Of a stretch of DNA of 64,000 bases, positions 33,644 to 43,313 are shown in pieces. The notes beneath the pieces are model-generated. The model saw nothing but the letters and a program-made list of their open reading frames with translations, did not search any database and was not told the origin of the DNA. The position numbers and the translations under genes were made by a program. Numbering within the stretch: position 1 is the first letter of the stretch; each line of letters starts with the position of its first letter. Source of the DNA: Mesorhizobium sp. Root102 (lineage in GTDB: Bacteria > Pseudomonadota > Alphaproteobacteria > Rhizobiales > Rhizobiaceae); contig NZ_LMCP01000034.1 in the NCBI RefSeq assembly GCF_001425625.1, positions 142,551 to 206,550 of the forward strand, given 5' to 3'.

Positions 33644-34833
33644 GCGGTGCCGGCTGAGGCGCGATTGGTTGCGATGGCTTCCGAGGCGGTCACGCCGAGC
33701 AAGCGGTAGGCTTCATTTTCATAGGCAAGCAGGACATCGTCCCAGCGGAAGGCCTCGCGGGCACGCGCCCTGGCGGCAAGGCCGCAGGTCCTGACCAGGT
33801 CATCATCGTCCAGCGCCTGCTGCATCCGTTCGGCGCAACTGTCCTTGTCGGTGAAGTAGATCGCCGCCGCCCCCGCGGTCCACCTGTTGTAGGGATTGTC
33901 GTGCGCGATCACCATGTTGCCGGCCGCCAGCGCCTCGACCAGCGACGGGTTGGTGCCGCCCACCGTGTGGCCGTGCAGATAGGCGCGGGCGTGGAAGCGC
34001 AGTGCCTTGACCATTGCCTGGTCGTAAATGGCGCCCGGCAGGACCACCGAGCTGTTCGCCGCCTTGCGGACGGCGGCATGATAGGGGATGTCGTCGGACA
34101 GCGTTCCCAGCACCACCAGCTTCATGTCGCGCTTGGCGGAGCAAAAGGCTTCGACGATCGGCAGGATGTTGTTGTCGGGTTCGATGCGCGCGATCGAGAC
34201 CAGATAGCGCCCGGGCTCGAGGCCGAGCGCCCGCACCGGCGCTTCTGGCGCCGATGTCACCGGATCGGCCCCATAGGCGATGGTGGCGATGGCGCTGCGC
34301 GGCCGGCGCGTCGCCAGGTGATCGGCGATGGCGGGATGATCGGCGACCAGCCGATGCGAGGCCCAGGCGCCGATCCATTCGTTGAGCCAGAACCAGGTGC
34401 GCGCCGCCATGCCCCATTTGGGGCGGCGCCACTCAATGCCGTCCATGTTGGTGAAGATCTTGCGCCGCTTCAGCCTGAGCCAGGTCAGGAAGACCGCGCC
34501 ATTGTAGCCAAGCACCAGGCAGACGCCCGGCCGACTGGCGGCGTCGCGGACACATTGCCAGTCGAATTCCAGGGTCGCGCGCGGCCCCTTGGAGGCAACC
34601 TGGATGTGGATGAGCTCGATGCCGCGCCAGGTTTCGCTGCGCACCCGCTGGTCGATCCGCTCGACCTCATCCTGGCAATAGACGGCGACCTTCCAGCCTC
34701 GCCCGACAAGAAACAGCGCCAGTCTTTCGGCAAAGGTTTCAAAGCCGCCATGGGCCGCGGGTATGCCGCGGGTCCCCAGGATCAGTATGGCTGGCGTCTC
34801 TGGTTTCATGGCTGGTGGCACTTTCAGATGCAT
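33640..34833 (-). CDS. Glycosyltransferase with DUF1972 N-terminus (GT4)
   Basis: 397 aa (ATG 34833; ATG 34809, MKPETPA, is an alternative with no better ribosome site). DUF1972 part: LGTRGIPAAHGGFETFAERL; GT4 part: LVSIARIEPDNNILPIVEAF, HGHTVGGTNPSLVEALAAGN with the C-terminal EXE region. Rhamnosyltransferase-like cytoplasmic enzyme that adds a sugar to the lipid-linked repeat. Paired with the glycosidase gene by a 4-nt overlap. Confidence 0.9.
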   Translation of the reverse strand: MHLKVPPAMKPETPAILILGTRGIPAAHGGFETFAERLALFLVGRGWKVAVYCQDEVERIDQRVRSETWRGIELIHIQVASKGPRATLEFDWQCVRDAASRPGVCLVLGYNGAVFLTWLRLKRRKIFTNMDGIEWRRPKWGMAARTWFWLNEWIGAWASHRLVADHPAIADHLATRRPRSAIATIAYGADPVTSAPEAPVRALGLEPGRYLVSIARIEPDNNILPIVEAFCSAKRDMKLVVLGTLSDDIPYHAAVRKAANSSVVLPGAIYDQAMVKALRFHARAYLHGHTVGGTNPSLVEALAAGNMVIAHDNPYNRWTAGAAAIYFTDKDSCAERMQQALDDDDLVRTCGLAARARAREAFRWDDVLLAYENEAYRLLGVTASEAIATNRASAGTA

Positions 34834-35159
34834 TCTATATATTAGCTATTGCTTAATTTTTAGGAAGCAGGTGGCAACTTCCGTGCCATCCGCCGATTTT
34901 CGGCATACTGGCGGGTGATCATCGCGCGGGGTTGTAAAAAAACGGTGTTGAACCCGGTGGTTGTTTCATTCTCGGTCAACCCTTCTATGCGTAGCTGTAT
35001 CGAAACGAGGCATTGCCAGGGTCGTGGCCAGGGTCGTGCGGCCGGTGATCGGACATATCGACCGATAGCCGGGCATATCGAACCAGGCATGATTCTTGCG
35101 ACACGGATTCTGGACACCCTCGTCGAGCGCGATGGTTGTAGCACCTGGCGGGAAACAAG
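34834..35159. other. Promoter spacer between divergent glycosyltransferase genes
   Basis: 326 bp, AT-rich near 34836-34865, with a direct repeat (gccagggtcgtg at 35018-35029 and repeat of it). No gene supported: the long minus-strand frame that crosses it continues antisense to the following gene and is rejected. Confidence 0.55.
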
Positions 35160-36329
35160 ATGCGGATTGCCTGCGTTCATCAGGGCTATGAACTCTATGG
35201 TTCCGACCGTAGCTTCGCGGAGAGCGTTGCTGCGTTGCGCGCCGCGTTTCCGTCGGCCGACATCGAGGTGGTCTTGCCGCGCAGCGGGCCGATCGTGCAG
35301 ATTTTGGAAGCGCATGCCAGCAGGATCGTCTTCGAACCGCTGTGGGTGCTGAGGCGCCAGGCCATAGCGCGCCTTGCGACGGTCGAGATGGCGCGATTGC
35401 CGGTTGCCGTGTTCAGGGCGTGGCGGCGCCTCAGGGAATGCGACCTCGTCTACGTCAACACCTCGATCGTGGCCGACTATGCGCTGGCCGCGCGCCTTCT
35501 TCCCCACAAGGCTGTCCTGCATATCCACGAGATCCCCGAAGGCGCCATGCGCAGGATACTCGTCGGCCTGATGCACTGGAGCCATGCGGATCTGATCTTC
35601 AACTCGCGCGCGACGCGCGCCGCTTTCGGCGATCCCAGGACCGCCCGCACGCATGTCGTCTACAACGGCGTTGCCGGGCCGGCGGCGCCTGAACCGACCA
35701 CCTATGACGGCAAGCGCCCGTTGCGCGTGCTGCTGCTCGGCCGCATCAACAGGATCAAGGGGCAGGAGGTTTTGCTGGAGGCGATCGCCTCGATGCCGAC
35801 AGAACTCCAGCCGAGGATCGAGGTGCGGCTGGTCGGCGGCGCCTTCGAAAGCACCGAGCGCGAACGTGCGCTGGCCGAACTGGTCGAGACGATGGGCCTC
35901 ACCGGGCGCGTCAGCGTCTTGCCCTTCGTGCTCGACCCTTCGGAGCATTACCACTGGGCCGACATCGTCACCGTTCCGTCGCGGCGTCCGGAATCGCTCG
36001 GGCGCGTCGCCATCGAGGCAATGGCCTATGGCCGGCCGCCGCTGGTGTCGGCGATCGGCGGGCTGGTGGAAGTGGTCAGCGATGGCGAGACCGGCTGGCA
36101 TGTTCCGCCCGGCGACGCGGCAGCCCTGGCCGCGAAATTGCAGGAGATCATCCTCGCCCCTGAGGCATGGCGCGGTTTTGTCGCTGCAGGGCGCGCGCGC
36201 TACGAGGCAATGTTCAGCGAGCCGGTCGCGGCCGCGGCGATCGCGGCGATCGCCGCCGACAAGCTCAAGACGACCATGGCGCGACCGAGCCGGGCGCGGG
36301 CCGCCCGCCAAGCGGAGACACGGCCGTGA
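35160..36329 (+). CDS. Glycosyltransferase family 4
   Basis: 389 aa, GT-B fold. N-terminal Rossmann part MRIACVHQGYELYGSDRSFA with HIHEIPEG; C-terminal part LLLGRINRIKGQEVLLEAIA, PSRRPESLGRVAIEAMAYG (EX7E donor-sugar region). Adds a hexose in EPS repeat-unit assembly; sugar unknown. Overlaps the flippase start by 4 nt (GTGA). Confidence 0.9.
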   Translation: MRIACVHQGYELYGSDRSFAESVAALRAAFPSADIEVVLPRSGPIVQILEAHASRIVFEPLWVLRRQAIARLATVEMARLPVAVFRAWRRLRECDLVYVNTSIVADYALAARLLPHKAVLHIHEIPEGAMRRILVGLMHWSHADLIFNSRATRAAFGDPRTARTHVVYNGVAGPAAPEPTTYDGKRPLRVLLLGRINRIKGQEVLLEAIASMPTELQPRIEVRLVGGAFESTERERALAELVETMGLTGRVSVLPFVLDPSEHYHWADIVTVPSRRPESLGRVAIEAMAYGRPPLVSAIGGLVEVVSDGETGWHVPPGDAAALAAKLQEIILAPEAWRGFVAAGRARYEAMFSEPVAAAAIAAIAADKLKTTMARPSRARAARQAETRP

Positions 36330-37633
36330 AATTTGCATTCCCGAGCCATCTGGTTCGACGCCTCATGCTGATGATCGGCGGCGAGGCGATGCAGAGCGGC
36401 TTTCACTTTGCTCTCAACATCGGGCTGTTGCACATGCTGTCGGCGCAAGGCTATGGCCTCTTCGCCATTGGCATGGTGATGGGCGGCGTCGGCCTGTCCT
36501 ATATCAGGTCGCTCACCGCCGTTCCCGCCAGCATCTGGATGAGCAAAAGCACCAACAGTGCCGGCGTCGATGCGCATGACGTGGCGTTTGGAACGGCGGC
36601 GCTAATCGTGGCATTGCTGATGGCCGTCGGTACGGCTGTTCTGATGCATCTCCTTGGCGATCCAAGCGGAATTGCCGCCGGCTGCTTCGTCGGCGCCTGG
36701 TCGTTGCGCAGCCATATGCGCACGGCTTTCTTCGCGCGTCGCCAGCAGGTGGTCGTTTCCATCAGCGACGGCGCTTTTACAATCGCCGGCATTGTCCTGA
36801 CCGGGCTGACGATCTGGAAGGTCCAGGACCCGCTGCAGACCGTGTTCTATGCACTTGCCGCGGCAAATGTGTTCGGCATTTTCGTCCTGGTCCGGCTGGC
36901 TCGGCGCACACTTCGCATCAGCTTCCGCATGCCGACGCGGCGACGCTATACCAGGCTCTGGCACCAGCTGCGCTGGTCGGCGTTCAGCGCGACCACCACC
37001 AACATCCAGGGTCAATGTCTGGCGCTGCTGGTCGCGGGCATTGCCGGGCCTGCCGCCTATGCACCGCTGGCGGCGGTCCTGGTGCTGTTTGCCCCGCTGC
37101 GCATCATCAGTCTTGCTTTCGTAAACATGACGCAGCCAGAGCTCGCGAGGCTGATGCGGAACAACGAAACAGGCCGGGTTTGGGCACAGGCAAAGATCTG
37201 GGCGCTCGTCATGGGGCTCGGCGGCCTGGCCTATGGATGTGCGATCATGTTCGTCCTGCCGATGATAAAATCCCAGGCCCTGCAGGATGCGTCGATCGGA
37301 TTCATCGGGATTTTTGTGACCGCGAATTTTGTCCCGATCATGCTCTATATCATGCCTCGCATCGTGCTTGAGATACTCGGCGATTTCCGGATCGTCGCGT
37401 TCACCACGCTGGGCGGCGCGGTCGTCGGGCTGGTACTGATCGCGATCCTGCTGGCGATAGCGTCTCCGCCGTGGGCGCTGGTGGGTTCCGCCGTGTCCGA
37501 GATCTTCGTGCTCGCGGCATCATGGTATTTCGCGCATCACCGCATATGGAATCTAGAGCATCCGGATGAGGCGCGCGACAGCCGGTTGGGTTCGTGGCGA
37601 CGGGCGGTCTCGCTCGCGACGGCAAAACGATAG
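36326..37633 (+). CDS. Wzx-type polysaccharide flippase
   Basis: 435 aa, about twelve transmembrane segments of the MATE/PST fold. GTG 36326 overlaps the upstream glycosyltransferase stop and follows GGAGACACGGCC. N-terminus RLMLMIGGEAMQSGFHFALN is typical. It moves lipid-linked repeat units to the periplasm for the polymerase at 31038. Confidence 0.85.
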   Translation: MKFAFPSHLVRRLMLMIGGEAMQSGFHFALNIGLLHMLSAQGYGLFAIGMVMGGVGLSYIRSLTAVPASIWMSKSTNSAGVDAHDVAFGTAALIVALLMAVGTAVLMHLLGDPSGIAAGCFVGAWSLRSHMRTAFFARRQQVVVSISDGAFTIAGIVLTGLTIWKVQDPLQTVFYALAAANVFGIFVLVRLARRTLRISFRMPTRRRYTRLWHQLRWSAFSATTTNIQGQCLALLVAGIAGPAAYAPLAAVLVLFAPLRIISLAFVNMTQPELARLMRNNETGRVWAQAKIWALVMGLGGLAYGCAIMFVLPMIKSQALQDASIGFIGIFVTANFVPIMLYIMPRIVLEILGDFRIVAFTTLGGAVVGLVLIAILLAIASPPWALVGSAVSEIFVLAASWYFAHHRIWNLEHPDEARDSRLGSWRRAVSLATAKR

Positions 37634-37646
37634 GAGAAGAGAAGAT

Positions 37647-38876
37647 ATGGCAGGCCAGGCAGTGCAAAGTGCTGCGGCGACCGGCTTGCCCGAAGGGCAG
37701 GCCCTACATCCCGCAACCGTCGCCGCGAACGATGCCTACACGGCGCGATTGCACACCAGCCTGGAAGCGGCCAGGCCGCTCTGGCTGCGCTACGAGGCGG
37801 ACGGTGTGTGCACCGCGCACCAGCATTATGCGTGGGCCGAGGGAATCGTCGCGCGACTGATACCGAAAGGTGCGGACGTGCTCATCGTGGAGGTGAACGA
37901 CGCCGCAACGGGCGCGCCCCGGATGCTGGTGCCGCTGATGCGGCGACCGGCTTTCCACCATCGGGTGATCGAATGGCTGAGCTGTGGCGTTTGCGACTAT
38001 TCGGCACCGCTGCTGGCCGATGCGAGCCCGTGGACGCGGCAATCCGCACAGGCGGCCTGGGCCGCGGTGCTCTTCGTGCTGCCGCCGGCGGACCGCATCA
38101 ACATCACCGGAATTCCGCAATTGATCAGCGGCGTCACCAACCCGCTGGCCTTGCTCGCGGCCACGCGCGATTCCCTTCATACCAGCTTCGGCCTCGCTAT
38201 CGACGGCGACCCGGAAACTGTCCTCAAGCGCCTATGCAGGCCATCCTTCGTCAAGGCCTTCAACAAGGACTGGCGCCGGCTCGAACGGCTCGGCGACGTG
38301 GAACTGGTCGAGGCCAACACACCGGCCCTGGTGGAGCTGATCTTCGGCAGCCTGGTCCGCATGCGGCTCAGCCGCTTTCGAGAATTGGGCCGTTTCGACC
38401 TGCTGACGCAGGGGACGGTTGTCGATTTCTACCGAAACGCCGCTCTCGAGGGGCTGTCGGATGGATCGGTGCGGCTCTTCGGGCTGCGCGTTGGCGAAGC
38501 TCTGATCGCGGTCCAATATCTGCTGATCCATCAAGTTACTGTTCATGCTCTGCTGATATCAATCGACCAGGGCGCGGTGCCCAACGTCTCACCGGGGCTT
38601 CTGATCATGGGCAAGTTGATGAACTGGGCGCGCGGGCGGGGTTTCGACTATTTCGACCTGTCGGTAGGCAACCAGAGCTACAAGGAACATATGGGTGCCA
38701 AGGGTTCGGTCCTGCGCGAGCTTTGCCACGGGATTACGGTGCGGGGCAGTGCCGTGAGCACCGCCCTCGAGGTCCGCACCCGAAGTGAGGTATTCGTGCG
38801 CTCCAAACCTCGGCTGCTGAAGACGATGCAGGGACTGATGCGGAGTTTGCGGCGCTTGCGCGGGGGACCAAAATGA
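37647..38876 (+). CDS. GNAT-type acyltransferase (CelD/BcsL-like, PF13480), copy 1
   Basis: 409 aa. The PF13480 domain begins around residue 200 (FVKAFNKDWRRLERLG, then SRFRELGRFD and FYRNAALEGLSDGSVRLFGL) and ends with FDYFDLSVGNQSYKEHMGA. Members transfer acyl or aminoacyl groups in polysaccharide tailoring or cell wall bridge formation. N-terminal 170 residues carry a Cys-rich HQHYAWAEG and WLSCGVCDYS motif. ATG 37647 follows GGAGAAGAGAAGAT. Tandem with a close paralogue 12 nt downstream. Confidence 0.85.
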   Translation: MAGQAVQSAAATGLPEGQALHPATVAANDAYTARLHTSLEAARPLWLRYEADGVCTAHQHYAWAEGIVARLIPKGADVLIVEVNDAATGAPRMLVPLMRRPAFHHRVIEWLSCGVCDYSAPLLADASPWTRQSAQAAWAAVLFVLPPADRINITGIPQLISGVTNPLALLAATRDSLHTSFGLAIDGDPETVLKRLCRPSFVKAFNKDWRRLERLGDVELVEANTPALVELIFGSLVRMRLSRFRELGRFDLLTQGTVVDFYRNAALEGLSDGSVRLFGLRVGEALIAVQYLLIHQVTVHALLISIDQGAVPNVSPGLLIMGKLMNWARGRGFDYFDLSVGNQSYKEHMGAKGSVLRELCHGITVRGSAVSTALEVRTRSEVFVRSKPRLLKTMQGLMRSLRRLRGGPK

Positions 38877-38888
38877 CAGGACAAGCAT

Positions 38889-40106
38889 GTGGCAAGCCGG
38901 GCAATGCAAGTGGCTGCGATGACGGACGATGGGCCGGTTTCCCCGATTGCCGCCAGCGCCGGAGCCGGCGCGCGCTATACGGCGCGGCTGCACACCAGCT
39001 TTGAGACCGTCAAGCCGCTCTGGCTGCAACACCAGGCGGACGGCGTCTGCACCGCCCATCAGCACTATGCCTGGGTCGAGGGAATCGCCGCGCGGCTGAT
39101 GCCCAAGAGCGCGGACCTGCTCGTCATCGAGGTGAGCGACGCTGCTACGGGCGCGCCGGCCATGCTGCTGCCGCTGATGCGGCGCCGGGCCCGCGGCCAC
39201 CACGTGATCGAATGGCTAAGCTGCCGCGTGTGCGACTATTCGGTGCCGCTGCTGGCGGATGCGAGAGCGTGGACCAGGCAGAGTGCCGACGCCGTGTGGG
39301 CGGCGGTCCGCGCCGTGCTGCCGCCGGCCGATCGCATCCATATCGCGGGGATCCCGCAGCAGATCCACGGCGTGGCCAATCCGCTGGCGCTGCTTTCGGT
39401 GGTGCGCGACTCCATCCAGATCACCTCCGGCCTCGTCCTGCATGGCGAACCGGAGACGCTCATCAAGCGCATCTGCAAGCCGTCTTTCGCCAAGACCTTC
39501 CACAAGCAGTGCCGCGCCTTCGAACGGCGTGTCGGCCTCGCTCTGGTCGAGGCCGACACGCCGGCGCTGACCGAGGAGCTCTTCGACACACTGCTGGAAC
39601 TGCGGTTGAGGCGCTTTCGCGAGCTTGGGCGTTTCGACCTCCTGACGCAGGCCCCGGTCGTCGACTTCTACCGCCACGCGGCGCTGCAAGGCCTGTCCGA
39701 CGGATCGGTGCGGCTGTTCGGGCTGCGCGCCGGTGAAGCCTGGCTCGCCTCCATCTATGTGCTGACCAGAAAAGGCACGCTTCACACCCTCCTGCTCGGC
39801 ATCGACCAGAACGCGGTCGCCAATGTCTCACCCGGCCTGACGACGATGGGCAAGCTGATGATGTGGGCGCGCGGACATGGGTTCGACTATTTCGACCTGT
39901 CTGTCGGCAGCCAGGGCTACAAGGAACATATCGGTGCTGCGAGCTCGGTCCTGGCCGAGATTTGCGAACCGATAACGCTGCGGGGCAGGGCTGCGAACGC
40001 AGCCATTCTGCTGAGCAGCGGGACCGAGCGTTACGTGCGCTCCAATCCGCGACTGCTCAAGACCGTCCGGAGCCTGATGAGCCGCTTGCGGCGATTGAAG
40101 GACTGA
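38889..40106 (+). CDS. GNAT-type acyltransferase (CelD/BcsL-like), copy 2
   Basis: 405 aa, clear tandem paralogue of 37647-38876, roughly two-thirds identical by eye over the full length (e.g. ARLHTSFETVKPLWLQHQAD; FDYFDLSVGSQGYKEHIGAA). Start GTG 38889 has AGGACAAGCAT upstream; ATG 38904 or 38919 are alternatives. Probably acylates a different position or donor. Last gene of the EPS-type block. Confidence 0.85.
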   Translation: MASRAMQVAAMTDDGPVSPIAASAGAGARYTARLHTSFETVKPLWLQHQADGVCTAHQHYAWVEGIAARLMPKSADLLVIEVSDAATGAPAMLLPLMRRRARGHHVIEWLSCRVCDYSVPLLADARAWTRQSADAVWAAVRAVLPPADRIHIAGIPQQIHGVANPLALLSVVRDSIQITSGLVLHGEPETLIKRICKPSFAKTFHKQCRAFERRVGLALVEADTPALTEELFDTLLELRLRRFRELGRFDLLTQAPVVDFYRHAALQGLSDGSVRLFGLRAGEAWLASIYVLTRKGTLHTLLLGIDQNAVANVSPGLTTMGKLMMWARGHGFDYFDLSVGSQGYKEHIGAASSVLAEICEPITLRGRAANAAILLSSGTERYVRSNPRLLKTVRSLMSRLRRLKD

Positions 40107-40266
40107 AGGCGGCCGCATGCGAAACTCGCAGAGCCTGCCTGCCGAGGGGGCCGCGTCCGAGCGCCTGCGCAAGGATGTTCTCGCTGAGGGTGTTAAGCGG
40201 CGTCTTGACAAAGCATCGGTGCATGCCCCACTTGCCGTGAGCCGATTAGGGCTTTGGGGAATACCG

Positions 40267-40356
40267 ATGAAAAAGACCTATGAAAAGCCGACGCTCAACA
40301 AGCGTCAGCAGCTCTCCCGCGTCACGGCGTCACCGATCCCGTCGGCAGCAACCTGA
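40267..40356 (+). CDS. Lasso-type RiPP leader-like small peptide, copy c (29 aa)
   Basis: MKKTYEKPTLNKRQQLSRVT then A-SPIPSAAT. TTTGGGGAATACCG precedes ATG 40267, TTGACA lies at 40205-40210 (56 nt upstream), and a strong terminator follows at 40394, so it is a complete single-gene unit. The core is only ~8 residues and has no Asp/Glu. Confidence 0.78.
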   Translation: MKKTYEKPTLNKRQQLSRVTASPIPSAAT

Positions 40357-40393
40357 CGGGCAAATCGCCGTTCGATCATCGCTACCATCAGAT

Positions 40394-40420
40394 CCGCCGC
40401 CGCAAGGCGGCGGTTTCTTT
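40394..40420 (+). terminator. Rho-independent terminator of copy c
   Basis: CCGCCGCC / GGCGGCGG stem (40394-40401, 40406-40413), loop GCAA, then TTTCTTTT. Confidence 0.8.
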
Positions 40421-40553
40421 TGTGCCCCCGATCCCGGCTACAAGCCGTTTGCACTGAAATTGACAGGACGGCGCGTCTCCGTCATCCTTGAGTCCAGTCG
40501 CCAGGCTGCGGACAGCGGCCATGTTGCGTGTCAGGGCGACCGAGGGCAGCGTC

Positions 40554-40778
40554 ATGTTCAGTCCCATCATCGGCCAGAATTCCAAGCGCGCGGCCGTGCG
40601 CAAGGCGCTCGACCGCCACAAGGTGTACATCACCGCGCAGAGTTTCTCGGCCGGCACCTACCAAGCCCGCGTTCTGGTCGACGGCGAGGCTTATTGGGTC
40701 GATGAATTCCGGTTGAGCCAGCTGCAGCAAGGACTGTCGCCTGCGGAGCTTGAGTTGATGCCGGCCACCGACGATTGA
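40554..40778 (+). CDS. Small hypothetical protein (74 aa)
   Basis: Starts MFSPIIGQNSKRAAVRKALD after GAGGGCAGCGTC, contains FSAGTYQARVLVDGEAYWVD. The frame extends upstream to 40488, but ATG 40554 has the better ribosome site. No family recognised. Lies 45 nt upstream of ligD and may be cotranscribed with it. Confidence 0.6.
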   Translation: MFSPIIGQNSKRAAVRKALDRHKVYITAQSFSAGTYQARVLVDGEAYWVDEFRLSQLQQGLSPAELELMPATDD

Positions 40779-40823
40779 GTGCGTGACTGGCTTGTTCCTG
40801 GCGGCCGTGCTTCGCTTCTGGTC

Positions 40824-43313
40824 ATGACAACTCCACCAAAACTCAAAGCCTATCGCGCCAAGCGCGAATTCTCGAAGACGCCGGAACCGGCCGGTGGGCT
40901 CATTGGCGGCGATGGCAACCGCTTCGTCGTCCACAAGCACCACGCTACCGCAGACCACTATGACCTGCGCCTGCAGGTCGGCGATGTCTTGAAGAGCTGG
41001 GCGGTGCCGCGCGGGCCTTCGCTCAATCCGGCCGACAAAAGGCTGGCGGTCCAGACCGAGGATCATCCGCTCGAATATGTCGACTTCGAGGGCGTCATTC
41101 CCGAGGGCGAGTATGGCGGCGGGCCGATGATCGTCTGGGACACCGGCACATGGGCGCCGATGGACGACGTCGAAAAGAGTTTCAAGACCGGCGCCTTCAA
41201 ATTCCGGCTGGCCGGCGACAAGCTCAATGGCGGCTGGATGCTGACCAGGCTGAAACCGAAACCCGGCGAGGACAGCGAGAAGAAGAACTGGCTGCTGTTC
41301 AAGGAGCGCGACCTTGCCGCCGACACCGCGCTCGACATCCTCGAAGCGCGGCCGGAAAGCGTCAAATCCGGGAAGCGCATCGAGGAGATGGTGGCGCCGG
41401 CGAAACCGGCGGCCAAGCCCAGGCCGGGGCCGCTGAAGCCAGGCACGCTGTCGGGCGCTTTCAGGGCCCCGGCACTCAGCCGCATCGAGCCGCAGCTGGC
41501 GACGCAGGTGCCGAAGCCACCGGGCGGCGAAGGGCCTGCGGAGCATACCAACGAAATTTGGCTGCATGAGATCAAATTCGACGGCTACCGCACCATGGCG
41601 CATCTAAGCGACGGCGTGGTCAAGCTGATCACGCGTGGCGGCATCGACTGGACGAAGCGCTATGGCGACCTGCCGCATGCCTTCGCGAAACTGCCTTGCC
41701 GCGATGCCATCATCGACGGCGAGATCGTCGTGCTCGACGCCAAGGGCATCAGCCGCTTCGCGCTGCTGCAGGATACGCTGGCAAAGGGCGCCGGCAGCAG
41801 GCTGCATTTCTACGCCTTCGACCTTCTACACCTCGACGGCTGGGACCTGACCAAGGCGCCGCTCGTCCGGCGCAAGGCGCTGCTGGCGCAAATGCTGTCC
41901 GGCCTCGGCGCCAATTCCGCCATCCAGTTCTCCGACCATGTCGAGGGATCGGGGCAGGGGCTCTACGACAAGGCGTCTGAACTCGGGCTGGAGGGCGTCG
42001 TCTCCAAGCGCGCCACTGCCACCTACCAGAGCGGCCGCACCAAAAGCTGGACCAAGACCAAGGCGCTGCAAAGCGGCGATTTCGTCATTGCCGGCTACAC
42101 CACATCGGACGCGGCGGAGGGGCTGGCAGCGCTCGGCCTTGCCGAATTCGAGGGCGGTGAATTGCACTACCGCGGCAAGGTCGGCACCGGCTTCGACAGC
42201 GAAACCGCTGCCGAGCTGCTTGCCCGGCTGGAGCCGCTCGCATCAGGCGCGTCCGCACCGGAAGGCGCGCCGCGCGAAATCATGCGCGAGATGAACTGGG
42301 TCAAGCCGCTGCTCTCGGCCCGCATCCACTACGCCAACCGCACGGCGGACAATGCTCCGCGCCACGCGGTGTTTCGCGGCTTGCGCGATGTCGGCCTGTC
42401 GACGCCAGTGTCCTCGACACGCAAGCGGCTGATCTCGGAGGCTGATCTCGCCACCATCTGGGTGACCAACCCGACGCGGCGGCTGTTCGGCAAGACCGGC
42501 CCGACCAAGCTCGACATCGCCGTCTACTACGCGCTGGTCGGCGACTTCATGCTGCCGCACATCCTCGGCCGCCCGGTGTCGCTGGTGCGCTGCCCGACCG
42601 GCCTGCCGAAGGACTGCTTCTTCCAGCGCCATGCCTTCACCGGTATGCCGCCCTCGGTGGTGACGTTCGAGGCGACCAACTCCGAGGGCGAGACCAAATC
42701 CTACCTCTCGGTCGAAGGGGCGAAAGGGTATCTGGCGCTGGCGCAATTCGGTGTCGTCGAGTTCCACACCTGGGGCACCCACCGCACCAGCCTCGACAGA
42801 CCCGACCAGATCGTCTTCGATCTCGACCCGGGCGAGGGGATCACCTGGCGCGAAGTGGTCGAGGCCGCGGTGCACATCAAAAGCGAGCTGGAAGGGTTGG
42901 GGCTGGTGCCCTTCGCCAAGACGTCCGGCGGCAGCGGCATCCACATCACGGTGCCGGTGACGCGCAAGCAGAACTGGAAGAAGCTGCACCAGGCGACCAG
43001 CGCCATCGCCACGCATCTAACGGCAACCGCGCCAGACACCTTCACCACCACAATGGGCAAGGATAATCGCAAGAGGCGCATCTTCATCGACTACCACCGC
43101 AATGCGCGCGGCCACACCTCGGCAGCACCTTACTCGCTGCGCGCCCGCACCAATCTGCCGGCCTCGACACCGGTGAGCTGGAGCGATCTCGAATCCATCG
43201 ATGCGCCACAGGACCTGAACTATTCCTCGCTGCCGGGGCTCCTGGCGACGTCAGGCGATCCCTGGGCGGATATCGAGGAATTTGCGCGGGATTTGCCGGC
43301 CTTGAAGAACTAG
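40824..43313 (+). CDS. ligD: Multidomain DNA ligase D
   Basis: 829 aa from ATG 40824. Order: N-terminal 3'-phosphoesterase domain (HKHHATADHYDLRL, residues ~37-50), ATP-dependent ligase domain with the nucleophile Lys251 in IKFDGYR, then the primase/polymerase domain (FDLDPGEG with the two metal aspartates). This PE-Lig-Pol order is the rhizobial type. With Ku it performs non-homologous end joining: gap filling, 3'-end cleaning and ligation of double-strand breaks. Ku lies 223 nt downstream. Confidence 0.94.
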   Translation: MTTPPKLKAYRAKREFSKTPEPAGGLIGGDGNRFVVHKHHATADHYDLRLQVGDVLKSWAVPRGPSLNPADKRLAVQTEDHPLEYVDFEGVIPEGEYGGGPMIVWDTGTWAPMDDVEKSFKTGAFKFRLAGDKLNGGWMLTRLKPKPGEDSEKKNWLLFKERDLAADTALDILEARPESVKSGKRIEEMVAPAKPAAKPRPGPLKPGTLSGAFRAPALSRIEPQLATQVPKPPGGEGPAEHTNEIWLHEIKFDGYRTMAHLSDGVVKLITRGGIDWTKRYGDLPHAFAKLPCRDAIIDGEIVVLDAKGISRFALLQDTLAKGAGSRLHFYAFDLLHLDGWDLTKAPLVRRKALLAQMLSGLGANSAIQFSDHVEGSGQGLYDKASELGLEGVVSKRATATYQSGRTKSWTKTKALQSGDFVIAGYTTSDAAEGLAALGLAEFEGGELHYRGKVGTGFDSETAAELLARLEPLASGASAPEGAPREIMREMNWVKPLLSARIHYANRTADNAPRHAVFRGLRDVGLSTPVSSTRKRLISEADLATIWVTNPTRRLFGKTGPTKLDIAVYYALVGDFMLPHILGRPVSLVRCPTGLPKDCFFQRHAFTGMPPSVVTFEATNSEGETKSYLSVEGAKGYLALAQFGVVEFHTWGTHRTSLDRPDQIVFDLDPGEGITWREVVEAAVHIKSELEGLGLVPFAKTSGGSGIHITVPVTRKQNWKKLHQATSAIATHLTATAPDTFTTTMGKDNRKRRIFIDYHRNARGHTSAAPYSLRARTNLPASTPVSWSDLESIDAPQDLNYSSLPGLLATSGDPWADIEEFARDLPALKN

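Noticed and set aside
34860..36338. Long minus-strand open frame of ~490 codons
   Set aside because: It is antisense to the well-supported glycosyltransferase at 35160-36329 and has Arg/Asp/Gly-rich composition typical of a GC-rich shadow frame.
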